Shown: positions 1-7,490 of the stretch, piece after piece
How the letters are laid out: each line of letters opens with the position of its first letter
Position numbering within the stretch: position 1 is the first letter of the stretch
Assembly (NCBI RefSeq): GCF_005747095.1
Contig: NZ_SWLG01000003.1
Location: 1-64,000, forward strand
DNA length: 64,000 nucleotides
Reading direction: 5' to 3'
DNA from: Exobacillus caeni
GTDB lineage: Bacteria; Bacillota; Bacilli; Bacillales; Guptibacillaceae
Translations under genes and position numbers: made by a program
Notes under the pieces: model-generated
What the model was told of the DNA's origin: nothing
What the model saw: the letters and a program-made list of their open reading frames with translations, nothing else
The model's database searches: none

Positions 1-521
1 GTGAACACTTTATCGGCATGTTCAACGCAGGCGGAGAAGTGTTCATGGGTCTGGTGACGGGAATCGTCCCGACGCTTGTCGTGTTGCTGACATTCACATA
101 CGCAATCATGAAGTTTATCGGGGAGGAACGGGTGAACCGGGCGATTCAGTTCGCTTCCAAGTACATGCTGCTTCGCTACACGGTAATGCCGATCCTTGCC
201 GTATTGATTCTAACGAACCCGATGGCATACACCTTCGGTCGCTTCTTGCCGGAAAAGCAGAAGCCGGCATTCTACGATTCGGCGGTATCCTTCGTCCATC
301 CGGTCACATCGCTGTTTCCTTACGCTAACGCAGGTGAGTTGTTCGTGTATCTTGGCATCGCAAACGGGATCAAAGAAGCGGGGTATTCGATCTCAGAGCT
401 CGCGGTCCGTTACTTCCTCGTCGGAATCGTCATCATCCTGCTTCGCGGAATCGTGACCGAGCTGATCACGAAATACCTGGCGAAGCGAAACGACGCAAGC
501 GTGTTAGAAGGGGGAAACTAA
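1..521 (+). CDS. srlA: Glucitol/sorbitol PTS EIIC component, copy 1 (5' end cut by window)
   Basis: Membrane EIIC half of the glucitol-family phosphotransferase permease, which carries the polyol through the membrane for phosphorylation. The open frame continues to the left edge; aligned with the complete copy at 4692, about 8 codons are missing, so the Met at position 18 is internal. Several hydrophobic stretches are visible, and the tail ends in a charged region after the last segment. The protein is identical to copy 2 over the whole overlap; the only nucleotide differences are silent (positions 2 and 455). One base separates its stop from srlE copy 1. Base composition is clearly richer in G and C than the neighbouring regulator and oxidoreductase genes. 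Confidence 0.9.
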   Translation, partial: EHFIGMFNAGGEVFMGLVTGIVPTLVVLLTFTYAIMKFIGEERVNRAIQFASKYMLLRYTVMPILAVLILTNPMAYTFGRFLPEKQKPAFYDSAVSFVHPVTSLFPYANAGELFVYLGIANGIKEAGYSISELAVRYFLVGIVIILLRGIVTELITKYLAKRNDASVLEGGN

Positions 522-522
522 G

Positions 523-1533
523 ATGGCACATCGTGCAGTATTTGTCTCAAAAGGACCGGGAGGCTGGGGAACAGGCCTTCATATCGAACCGAGCGGGAAG
601 AAGACGAAGGTCGTCTCGATCACAGGAGGCGGGATTCATCCTGTTGCCCGAAAGATAGCGGAACTGACCGGAACAGAAGCGGTCGATGGCTTTAAGAACT
701 CGGTACCGGAAGAAGAAACGATGTGTGTGGTCATCGACTGCGGCGGTACGGCGAGAATCGGGCTATATCCGATGAAGCGGATTCCGACCGTCGATATTCT
801 CGGTTCTTCTCCATCCGGCCCGCTCGCCAAGCATATCACAGAAGATATCTTCGTATCCGGTGTTACGCCAAACGAAGTTTCGGCCGCTGAAGGGGCAGAG
901 GAAAGTGCGGGGGCACAGGAAGAACTGGATCCGACATTCGATACGACGGATAAAGATAAATTCCAGGAAGAATACCAGCGGGTGAAGAGCGAACAGCTCG
1001 ATAACAGTGATAACTGGCTGATGCGGTTCTCCCGAGGGATCGGAAAAGTTACCGGAACGCTTTACCAGGCGGGGCGTGACTCGGTGGACATGCTGATCAA
1101 GAACATCATCCCGTTCATGGCGTTCGTCAGTATGCTGATCGGAATCATCAACTACACGGGAATCGGCGATGTCATCGCGAATACGATGTCACCGCTCGCG
1201 AGCTCTTTATGGGGCTTGATCGTGATCGTCGTTATTTGTACGCTGCCGTTCCTGTCGCCGATCCTTGGCCCTGGAGCCGTCATCGCCCAGGTCATCGGGG
1301 TGCTGATCGGAAGCCAGATCGCGCTCGGGAACATCCCGCCGCAGTTCGCGTTGCCTGCCCTGTTTGCGATCAACGGCCAGGTGGGATGCGACTTTATCCC
1401 GGTCGGGTTGTCGCTGGGAGAAGCGAAGCCGGAAACGATCCAGTACGGGGTGCCTGCCGTGCTCTACAGCCGCCTGATCACAGGGGTTGCGGCAGTTGTT
1501 ATCGCTTATTTTGCCAGCTTTGGCATGTACTAA
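523..1533 (+). CDS. srlE: Glucitol/sorbitol PTS EIIB-C2 component, copy 1
   Basis: Glucitol-family EIIB domain followed by a membrane domain. The N-terminal third is soluble and carries a DCGGT motif (Cys73), a plausible phosphocysteine site by analogy with SrlE. A charged linker around residues 120-165 leads to a hydrophobic C-terminal half with the [17 protein letters not shown] stretch. The 336-residue protein is identical to copy 2 at 5236. About 15 silent nucleotide differences all fall in the last 445 bases. Unlike copy 2, no EIIA gene follows, and similarity between the copies stops at the stop codon. It would need the EIIA from 6273 or one elsewhere. Confidence 0.92.
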   Translation: MAHRAVFVSKGPGGWGTGLHIEPSGKKTKVVSITGGGIHPVARKIAELTGTEAVDGFKNSVPEEETMCVVIDCGGTARIGLYPMKRIPTVDILGSSPSGPLAKHITEDIFVSGVTPNEVSAAEGAEESAGAQEELDPTFDTTDKDKFQEEYQRVKSEQLDNSDNWLMRFSRGIGKVTGTLYQAGRDSVDMLIKNIIPFMAFVSMLIGIINYTGIGDVIANTMSPLASSLWGLIVIVVICTLPFLSPILGPGAVIAQVIGVLIGSQIALGNIPPQFALPALFAINGQVGCDFIPVGLSLGEAKPETIQYGVPAVLYSRLITGVAAVVIAYFASFGMY

Positions 1534-1664
1534 TATGAAAAGAAAACGCTCTCTTTTCAGAATTTCTTTTTCAAGTTATGATATAAATAGTCTAACTAAC
1601 TTCCCTTAAATTTCTAATATATTCTTAAAAATCATTATGCTACCTATTTTCAAAGTTTAGCAAA

Positions 1665-1695
1665 TTGTAAAGCTCCTTAAGGAATGTCCTATAAT
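1665..1695 (+). promoter_or_regulatory. Possible sigma-A promoter of the SorC-family regulator
   Basis: TTGTAA at 1665-1670 and a perfect TATAAT at 1690-1695 with a 19-base spacer, slightly longer than ideal. It lies 50 bases upstream of the regulator start at 1746. Confidence 0.4.
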
Positions 1696-1745
1696 AAACT
1701 TTGTACAAAATAGAACAAGAGCATAACTGGAAAAGGAGATTTTCA

Positions 1746-2684
1746 ATGGCTATTCTCGAAGATAGAAGGTTATTGGTGAAAATCGCACATATGTATTATG
1801 AAGAGAGAGCTACACAGTCACAGATCGCTGCAAAGATAGGTGTAAGCCGTTCATTGATTTCAAAATATCTTGCAAAAGCAAGGGACCAGGGTATTGTTGA
1901 AATCATCATCCATGAAGATGATGACCAAAAGTACCGCAAGTTGGAGAGCAAGATCGAACAGCAATATGGACTAAGAGAAGTCATCTGTATAGATAGTGTG
2001 GAATACGAATCATCAAAAATAAGGCTCGGAAATGCTGCAAGCCAGTATTTATTGAGAGTGATTAAAGAAAACCAGATTGTTGGAATTTCTTCAGGTACAA
2101 CGTTAAATGAGGTTTCGAAAGCAGTTTCAACAAACCAGGAGTTTCCGTCCGTTACCTTTGTACCGTTAGTTGGCGGTGTAGGAAATGAACGGGTAGATAT
2201 TCATTCTAATTATCTTGTAGCCAGGTTTGGCGAGGAACTAAAGTCCAATTATGAGTTGCTTCATGTACCAGTTATCGTCGATAGTAAAGAGGCGAAAGAG
2301 GTCATGATGCGACAGCCGTCTATCCAGAAGGTTTTTAGAATGGCTGAAAACTCGGATATTGCAATTGTAGGAATTGGGGGCACGCCGGAACATTCCACGA
2401 TGGTTAAGTCTTATTTGGGAACAGAAAAGGAAGACTTATTTAAAGCCCAGGAAGTTGTAGGAGACATTTGTTATAACTTTATTGATAAAGATGGAAATGC
2501 TACAAACTCTCCCTGGAATGAACGGGTAATGGCACTTGATCTTGTGAAACTAAAAAAAATACCTCTAGTGATCGGTGTGGCATCAGGAAGTGAGAAAGTG
2601 CAAGCGATCAAAGCTGCTCTAAAAGGAGAGCTTGTGGATGTCCTTATCACAGATGAAGCTACAGGCATTGCCTTAACTGAATAA
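1746..2684 (+). CDS. SorC-family sugar-binding transcriptional regulator
   Basis: Probable regulator of the adjacent glucitol PTS genes. The N-terminus holds a helix-turn-helix (residues about 20-42, ATQSQIAAKIGVSRSLISKYL). The rest matches the SorC/DeoR-type effector domain that binds phosphosugars, including a VGISSGTTL loop and a conserved VGIGG stretch. The ATG at 1746 is preferred because AAAGGAG lies just upstream; a TTG at 1701 would add 15 residues without a good ribosome site. The 312-residue length fits the family. It stands alone between the two PTS gene pairs, has its own TATAAT and is followed by a terminator. Its operator could be the imperfect palindrome near 2809-2827. Confidence 0.82.
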   Translation: MAILEDRRLLVKIAHMYYEERATQSQIAAKIGVSRSLISKYLAKARDQGIVEIIIHEDDDQKYRKLESKIEQQYGLREVICIDSVEYESSKIRLGNAASQYLLRVIKENQIVGISSGTTLNEVSKAVSTNQEFPSVTFVPLVGGVGNERVDIHSNYLVARFGEELKSNYELLHVPVIVDSKEAKEVMMRQPSIQKVFRMAENSDIAIVGIGGTPEHSTMVKSYLGTEKEDLFKAQEVVGDICYNFIDKDGNATNSPWNERVMALDLVKLKKIPLVIGVASGSEKVQAIKAALKGELVDVLITDEATGIALTE

Positions 2685-2695
2685 AATGATTAAAA

Positions 2696-2748
2696 GGGAT
2701 TGACTCATAGGTGTCCGACACTTTGCTTTTGAGTCAATTCCTTTTTTA
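2696..2748 (+). terminator. Rho-independent terminator after the SorC-family regulator
   Basis: GGGATTGACTCA pairs with TGAGTCAATTCC (2730-2741) and is followed by six T residues. The loop contains GTGTCCGACACTTTGCTTTT, which recurs in variant form at two other sites in the window. Confidence 0.85.
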
Positions 2749-2773
2749 TCGCCCGTTTTTAGAAAATTCAACA

Positions 2774-2802
2774 TTGACACAATTTTTATTTTAATTTACA
2801 CT
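2774..2802 (+). promoter_or_regulatory. Sigma-A promoter of the glucitol operon
   Basis: Consensus TTGACA at 2774-2779, a 17-base spacer and TACACT at 2797-2802. It lies 122 bases upstream of the first operon gene, with an imperfect palindrome (ACAAATGATAATAGTTGT, about 2810-2827) just downstream that could be the SorC-family operator. Confidence 0.7.
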
Positions 2803-2887
2803 AGTTAGTAACAAATGATAATAGTTGTGGCATATGTTCCAAGAATCAATATGAAAAGTGAAGTGGCTAATTTTTATGGCCGGAAAA

Positions 2888-2901
2888 TGTAAGCGTTTAA
2901 A
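2888..2901 (+). promoter_or_regulatory. cre-like site (CcpA)
   Basis: TGTAAGCGTTTAAA matches the Bacillus catabolite-responsive element consensus TGNAANCGNNNNCA at all but one fixed position. It lies downstream of the promoter at 2774, where CcpA could act as a roadblock during growth on glucose. Confidence 0.6.
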
Positions 2902-2923
2902 ATAGTGGGGAGGAATATTATAT

Positions 2924-4177
2924 ATGTCTATCTACAAACAATTGCAACAACGTGAAACAGAAAATAATCCAATAAAAGTAGGAGTCATCGGAGCAGGGCA
3001 AATGGGATTCGGTATGATCGCCCAAATTTCACGGATTCCAGGTATGGCAGTGAGAGGCATTTGCGATGTGAATGTGGAAGCTGCCAACAGAGCTGGGGAT
3101 TATTATCAATCAAAAGTAGATCGTAAAGAATCAATGGTAATATCTGATGACATGCGAAAAGTAATCCAATCGAATGATGTTGAAGTAATCGTAGATGCAA
3201 CCGGTGTACCTGAAGTAGGTGCGAACATTGCTTTAGAAGCGTTACGCTCCAAAAAACACCTCGTCCTATTAAACGTAGAAGTTGATATAACGATCGGATC
3301 AGTTATGCATCAAATGTTTACGAACGCAGGGTTAGTTTATACAGGATCTGCCGGAGATGAGCCTGCAGCAACTTTAGAACTGTACGAATTTGCTAAAACA
3401 ATGGGCATGGAAGTTTTAGTTGCAGGAAAAGGAAAGAACAACCCATTTATACCAGAGTCAAATCCTGATACTTGCGCAGCGGAAGCAAAACAAAAACATA
3501 TGAGTGCCCATATGCTTGCAGCATTTCAAGATGGAACGAAAACAATGGCCGAAATGAACTTACTGAGCAACGCAACCGGATTGGTACCTGATAAAGTGGG
3601 AATGCACGGTGTTGAAGCAAATGTTCAGAATGTTGCCGATAAGCTAGATACAAAGGATAAAGGCGGCGTCTTAGGGAAATACGGAGTAGTTGAATATGTA
3701 CACGGTTTAGCACCAGGCGTATTTGTCATTGTGAAGAGTGATCTTGAGCCAGTAGATGAAGAGCTTCGTTACTTGAAAGTCGGCAAAGGTCCTCACTACA
3801 CTTTTTATCGTCCATATCACCTTGCAAGCCTTGAGACACCAATTACGATTGCTAAAGCAGTACTTCAGCAGGAGTCCTCTATTCATCCGATCGGTGCACC
3901 AGTATCTGAGACAGTGGCTGTTGCCAAACGGGATGTTAAAGCTGGAGAAAGACTCGATGGAATTGGTGGTTTTGCTGTCCGTGGTGTGCTTGAAACCCAC
4001 AAGGAAATGAAACAAAACGCCCACATTCCGATCGGGCTGATCAGCGGGAATGTTGTAGCCAAGAAAGACATTAAATTAGGCCAATTTTTGTCGGTAGATG
4101 ATGTAGAACTTGATCCTTCTACTACTGTTTGGAAATTACGTTCTCTTCAAGATAACTTATTTCCAACACTCGTCTAA
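2924..4177 (+). CDS. COG4091-type NAD(P) oxidoreductase with C-terminal SAF domain
   Basis: Homoserine-dehydrogenase-like Rossmann protein with a C-terminal SAF domain. The nucleotide-binding loop GVIGAGQMGFGM is at residues about 20-31, and the SAF part begins near residue 335 (VAVAKRDVKAGERLDGIGGF). This family includes the DXR-like DRL enzyme of Brucella, which reduces deoxyxylulose phosphate, but most members are uncharacterised. Here it is first in a glucitol PTS operon that has no recognisable short-chain sorbitol-6-phosphate dehydrogenase. Acting on the phosphorylated PTS product is therefore a reasonable inference, not shown by the sequence. The start has AGTGGGGAGG upstream. Composition is AT-rich, unlike srlA/srlE. 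Confidence 0.75.
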   Translation: MSIYKQLQQRETENNPIKVGVIGAGQMGFGMIAQISRIPGMAVRGICDVNVEAANRAGDYYQSKVDRKESMVISDDMRKVIQSNDVEVIVDATGVPEVGANIALEALRSKKHLVLLNVEVDITIGSVMHQMFTNAGLVYTGSAGDEPAATLELYEFAKTMGMEVLVAGKGKNNPFIPESNPDTCAAEAKQKHMSAHMLAAFQDGTKTMAEMNLLSNATGLVPDKVGMHGVEANVQNVADKLDTKDKGGVLGKYGVVEYVHGLAPGVFVIVKSDLEPVDEELRYLKVGKGPHYTFYRPYHLASLETPITIAKAVLQQESSIHPIGAPVSETVAVAKRDVKAGERLDGIGGFAVRGVLETHKEMKQNAHIPIGLISGNVVAKKDIKLGQFLSVDDVELDPSTTVWKLRSLQDNLFPTLV

Positions 4178-4241
4178 AGGGTTAAAATATTGTTATAACT
4201 TTTTACAATACTAGTCCTTTAATTTTAAAGGGGGTCTTTAG

Positions 4242-4670
4242 ATGAAGTTTGCATTTATATTGAGTGCTGTGCTTATCGTGCAGTTTTTGTTGTCCCTTTT
4301 GCAAATTCGATACTATCGTAAAAGCATGGATAAGATTGTTAGCGATTACAAGAATAAAGAAGGCTATTATATGTTCTCTGGAATGGATAGACGAAAGTTT
4401 CGGCCAGGTGCAATCGCTGTCATCATTGTGGATCAGAACTATGTCGTACGAGAATGCCATACGCTTGGAGGATTATCTGTCCTATCAAAATTTAAACAAG
4501 TAGAAGAATATCAGGGTATCCATGTAGGAGAACTTTTAAATCGAGTTCATGTCACCGACGATTCAAAAAAGGGGAAAAAGAAAAAAGTTCCTGCTATGAA
4601 TGCGGCGCTCACAATGGCTTCGGAAAATGCCCTGCTATCAGTTTCAAAAAAGAATATGACGACTGCTTAG
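4242..4670 (+). CDS. gutM: GutM-family glucitol operon activator
   Basis: GutM-like protein of 142 residues. One N-terminal membrane segment (residues about 2-20) is followed by a basic soluble part (YYRKSMDKIV, GMDRRKFRPGAIAVIIVD). In Enterobacteria GutM activates glucitol operon transcription, and homologues commonly sit next to srlA in Firmicutes. It lies between the oxidoreductase and srlA copy 2 with a 21-base gap to srlA, and AAAGGGGGTC precedes its ATG. A lysine-rich stretch occurs near residue 110. Whether this membrane-anchored form acts on transcription or on the transporter cannot be told from the sequence. Confidence 0.8.
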   Translation: MKFAFILSAVLIVQFLLSLLQIRYYRKSMDKIVSDYKNKEGYYMFSGMDRRKFRPGAIAVIIVDQNYVVRECHTLGGLSVLSKFKQVEEYQGIHVGELLNRVHVTDDSKKGKKKKVPAMNAALTMASENALLSVSKKNMTTA

Positions 4671-4691
4671 AAAAAGGGGTGTAAGAGAGTT

Positions 4692-5234
4692 ATGGAATGG
4701 ATTCAATGGTTTGGCGAACACTTTATCGGCATGTTCAACGCAGGCGGAGAAGTGTTCATGGGTCTGGTGACGGGAATCGTCCCGACGCTTGTCGTGTTGC
4801 TGACATTCACATACGCAATCATGAAGTTTATCGGGGAGGAACGGGTGAACCGGGCGATTCAGTTCGCTTCCAAGTACATGCTGCTTCGCTACACGGTAAT
4901 GCCGATCCTTGCCGTATTGATTCTAACGAACCCGATGGCATACACCTTCGGTCGCTTCTTGCCGGAAAAGCAGAAGCCGGCATTCTACGATTCGGCGGTA
5001 TCCTTCGTCCATCCGGTCACATCGCTGTTTCCTTACGCTAACGCAGGTGAGTTGTTCGTGTATCTTGGCATCGCAAACGGGATCAAAGAAGCGGGGTATT
5101 CGATCTCAGAGCTCGCGGTCCGTTACTTCCTCGTCGGAATCGTCATCATCCTGCTTCGCGGAATCGTAACCGAGCTGATCACGAAATACCTGGCGAAGCG
5201 AAACGACGCAAGCGTGTTAGAAGGGGGAAACTAA
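4692..5234 (+). CDS. srlA: Glucitol/sorbitol PTS EIIC component, copy 2
   Basis: Complete 180-residue EIIC subunit of the glucitol PTS, beginning [13 protein letters not shown]. It is preceded by AAAAAGGGGTGTAAGAG, 21 bases after gutM, and followed one base later by srlE. Several hydrophobic segments form the membrane domain. It is identical to copy 1 over all residues both copies have. The gene is visibly GC-richer and uses codons such as CTG, CGC, ATC and GTC more often than gutM before it or srlB after it. The srlA-srlE unit therefore looks like a cassette of different origin inside an AT-rich operon. Confidence 0.93.
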   Translation: MEWIQWFGEHFIGMFNAGGEVFMGLVTGIVPTLVVLLTFTYAIMKFIGEERVNRAIQFASKYMLLRYTVMPILAVLILTNPMAYTFGRFLPEKQKPAFYDSAVSFVHPVTSLFPYANAGELFVYLGIANGIKEAGYSISELAVRYFLVGIVIILLRGIVTELITKYLAKRNDASVLEGGN

Positions 5235-6246
5235 GATGGCACATCGTGCAGTATTTGTCTCAAAAGGACCGGGAGGCTGGGGAACAGGCCTTCATATCGA
5301 ACCGAGCGGGAAGAAGACGAAGGTCGTCTCGATCACAGGAGGCGGGATTCATCCTGTTGCCCGAAAGATAGCGGAACTGACCGGAACAGAAGCGGTCGAT
5401 GGCTTTAAGAACTCGGTACCGGAAGAAGAAACGATGTGTGTGGTCATCGACTGCGGCGGTACGGCGAGAATCGGGCTATATCCGATGAAGCGGATTCCGA
5501 CCGTCGATATTCTCGGTTCTTCTCCATCCGGCCCGCTCGCCAAGCATATCACAGAAGATATCTTCGTATCCGGTGTTACGCCAAACGAAGTTTCGGCCGC
5601 TGAAGGGGCAGAGGAAAGTGCGGGGGCACAGGAAGAACTGGATCCGACATTCGATACGACGGATAAAGATAAATTCCAGGAAGAATACCAGCGGGTGAAG
5701 AGCGAACAGCTCGATAACAGTGATAACTGGCTGATGCGGTTCTCCCGAGGGATCGGAAAAGTTACCGGAACGCTTTACCAGGCGGGGCGTGACTCGGTGG
5801 ATATGTTGATCAAGAACATCATCCCGTTCATGGCGTTCGTCAGTATGCTGATCGGGATCATCAACTACACGGGAATCGGCGATGTCATCGCGAATACGAT
5901 GTCACCACTCGCGAGCTCATTATGGGGCTTGATCGTGATCGTCGTCATTTGTACACTGCCGTTCCTGTCGCCGATCCTTGGTCCTGGAGCCGTCATCGCC
6001 CAGGTCATCGGGGTGCTGATCGGAAGCCAGATCGCGCTCGGGAACATCCCGCCGCAGTTCGCGTTGCCTGCCCTGTTTGCGATCAACGGCCAGGTGGGAT
6101 GCGACTTTATCCCGGTCGGGTTGTCGCTGGGAGAAGCGAAGCCGGAAACGATCCAGTACGGGGTGCCTGCCGTGCTCTACAGCCGCCTGATCACAGGGGT
6201 TGCGGCAGTAGTCATCGCGTACTTTGCAAGCTTTGGGATGTATTAA
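4714..6246 (+). repeat. srlA-srlE duplication, right copy
   Basis: Partner of 1-1533 (offset 4713, no gaps). After the srlE stop the right copy runs into srlB, while the left copy runs into unrelated AT-rich sequence. Confidence 0.95.
5236..6246 (+). CDS. srlE: Glucitol/sorbitol PTS EIIB-C2 component, copy 2
   Basis: 336-residue EIIB plus membrane domain. Cys73 in DCGGT is the probable phosphorylated cysteine by family analogy. The C-terminal half is hydrophobic and forms part of the permease with SrlA. In this copy srlB (EIIA) follows after 26 bases, giving the complete order srlA-srlE-srlB. The protein is identical to copy 1; the DNA differs silently at 15 places in its last 445 bases. GC-rich relative to its surroundings. 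Confidence 0.93.
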   Translation: MAHRAVFVSKGPGGWGTGLHIEPSGKKTKVVSITGGGIHPVARKIAELTGTEAVDGFKNSVPEEETMCVVIDCGGTARIGLYPMKRIPTVDILGSSPSGPLAKHITEDIFVSGVTPNEVSAAEGAEESAGAQEELDPTFDTTDKDKFQEEYQRVKSEQLDNSDNWLMRFSRGIGKVTGTLYQAGRDSVDMLIKNIIPFMAFVSMLIGIINYTGIGDVIANTMSPLASSLWGLIVIVVICTLPFLSPILGPGAVIAQVIGVLIGSQIALGNIPPQFALPALFAINGQVGCDFIPVGLSLGEAKPETIQYGVPAVLYSRLITGVAAVVIAYFASFGMY

Positions 6247-6272
6247 TAATAGAAGAAGATGGAGGACTTTAA

Positions 6273-6629
6273 ATGTCAACAACGATTGTAAAAGAAATTG
6301 GGGCATTAGTGCCTACCTTTAAAAATGATAAAATTGTTATTCTTTTTGGTCCGCAGGCGCCAAAGGAATTGAGAGAAATGTCTGTTATTCATGAATTTGA
6401 GGATTTAACGGATGAGCCATTAAAAGTTGGCGGTAAAATAGAGTTTGGTGATGAAGTATTTACGATCACAGCCGTTGGGAACAAGGCAAACGACAACTTT
6501 AAAGAATTAGGCCATATTTCAATTTATTTTCAAGAAAACAACGAAGATATATTACCTGGCGCAGTTTTCGCCAGCCCGGATAACTTCCCGACTATAAATG
6601 AAGGAACAGTGATTAGGTTTAAGGATTGA
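6273..6629 (+). CDS. srlB: Glucitol/sorbitol PTS EIIA component
   Basis: 118-residue soluble EIIA of the glucitol family, which passes phosphate from HPr to the EIIB domain of SrlE. His40 in SVIHEF corresponds to the conserved FIH histidine of E. coli SrlB and is the likely phosphorylation site; the VTAVGS-like segment is present as ITAVGNKANDN. GGAGGACTTTAA precedes the ATG. It is the last gene of the operon and the only EIIA in the window, so it probably serves both SrlAE copies. Composition returns to AT-rich here. Confidence 0.9.
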   Translation: MSTTIVKEIGALVPTFKNDKIVILFGPQAPKELREMSVIHEFEDLTDEPLKVGGKIEFGDEVFTITAVGNKANDNFKELGHISIYFQENNEDILPGAVFASPDNFPTINEGTVIRFKD

Positions 6630-6640
6630 AACAGAAGCGA

Positions 6641-6686
6641 ACAAAGGCATCAATCAAATGTTTGATTGATGCCTTTGTTCTATTTT
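6641..6686 (+). terminator. Terminator of the glucitol PTS operon
   Basis: Perfect 18-base arms ACAAAGGCATCAATCAAA / TTTGATTGATGCCTTTGT (6641-6678) with a two-base loop, followed by TCTATTTT. Confidence 0.9.
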
Positions 6687-6708
6687 AACCAGAGTAAATT
6701 TTCCAATT

Positions 6709-6725
6709 GATCAAACGTTTGTTTA
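6709..6725. promoter_or_regulatory. Recurring CAAACGTTTG motif, copy 1
   Basis: GATCAAACGTTTGTTTA contains a perfect CAAACGTTTG palindrome. The 16-base core ATCAAACGTTTGTTTA recurs exactly at 49588-49604 and 52248-52264. It could be an operator for an unlinked repressor; here it lies upstream of the yesL-like gene. Confidence 0.45.
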
Positions 6726-6846
6726 AAATGAATCTTGTAACCTTTATTATTGAATGATGTTGGGGGAAAAACCTTAAAATGAAGGGAAAGCAATTTTCAT
6801 AGCGAATACTTATACATAGAAACTATTTAATACAGGGGATGTTAAT

Positions 6847-7446
6847 GTGAACATCTATGATGGTAAATTGTTTAACGTTGCAATGAAGGTTTCTGACTTT
6901 GTTATTCTCAATATGATATGGATTATTCTATGTGTACCTATTGTAACTATTTTCCCGGCAACCGTAGCGATGTGCGGGGTAGTGAGACGCTGGAATAGAG
7001 GAGAAGAGCCCCCGTTATTTGTTACTTACTTTTCTCTATTTAAAGCAAACTTTCGCCAGAGTTTTATAATAGGCTTATTCTGGAGCTTTTTTATAATAGG
7101 TCTGTATCTGAATCTTTCTATTTTTGACAGTTCCATCTTAATTAAATTATTCATGCTTCTGTTAGCTAGCATAGTAGGCATTATTACAGTTTATCTTTTT
7201 CCGGTAATGGTTAATTACAATCACAGTATAATAGGACATGTAAGAAATTCGTTTTTTCTAGCCCTGCTCAGTCCTTTGAATCTTCTGTTAGTGATTTTAG
7301 TAATTATAAGTTCTGGAACCATTTATTATTATTTTCCATTGGCCATCATTTTTATAGGAAGTTATACGATGTATCTTATCTATAAAATTTGTGACCGAAC
7401 ATTTGAGAAAGCTGCGAAAGCGAGATCCACTTCTGTTAGTAGGTAA
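6847..7446 (+). CDS. YesL-like DUF624 membrane protein
   Basis: 199-residue integral membrane protein of the YesL/DUF624 family, which often accompanies LplB/LplC-type sugar importers in Bacillus (for example the yes cluster). It starts at a GTG after AGGGGATGTTAATG. Visible features are the DFVILNMIWIILCVPIVT first segment, a conserved ATVAMCGVVRRW stretch, then three or four more hydrophobic segments and a basic C-terminus. The function of the family is unknown; a role in assembly or sensing of the sugar importer is often assumed. It converges on the solute-binding lipoprotein gene and shares a bidirectional terminator with it. Confidence 0.75.
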   Translation: MNIYDGKLFNVAMKVSDFVILNMIWIILCVPIVTIFPATVAMCGVVRRWNRGEEPPLFVTYFSLFKANFRQSFIIGLFWSFFIIGLYLNLSIFDSSILIKLFMLLLASIVGIITVYLFPVMVNYNHSIIGHVRNSFFLALLSPLNLLLVILVIISSGTIYYYFPLAIIFIGSYTMYLIYKICDRTFEKAAKARSTSVSR

Positions 7447-7490
7447 CAAACAAAGGAGCTGACCCTTTTCGTCAGCTCCTTTTGTTTGTT
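7445..7490. terminator. Bidirectional terminator
   Basis: Arms AACAAACAAAGGAGCTGAC (7445-7463) and GTCAGCTCCTTTTGTTTGTT (7471-7490), A-rich on one side and T-rich on the other. It serves the convergent yesL-like and solute-binding protein genes. Confidence 0.88.

Larger units (their letters stand above)
1..1533 (+). repeat. srlA-srlE duplication, left copy
   Basis: This block repeats at 4714-6246 with a constant offset of 4713 bases and no indels. I count 17 differences, all synonymous: two in the first 1088 bases and fifteen between 1089 and 1533. Similarity ends at the srlE stop codon. Confidence 0.95.

Noticed and set aside
1209-1538. 109-residue plus-strand frame inside srlE copy 1 (and its equivalent at 5922-6272)
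   Set aside because: It is a shadow in another frame of a GC-rich gene, with low-complexity Arg/Asp/Pro-rich translation and no ribosome site.
6709-6725. CAAACGTTTG motif as a CcpA cre site
   Set aside because: It lacks the TG at the left and CA at the right of the cre consensus; it is treated as a separate unknown motif.
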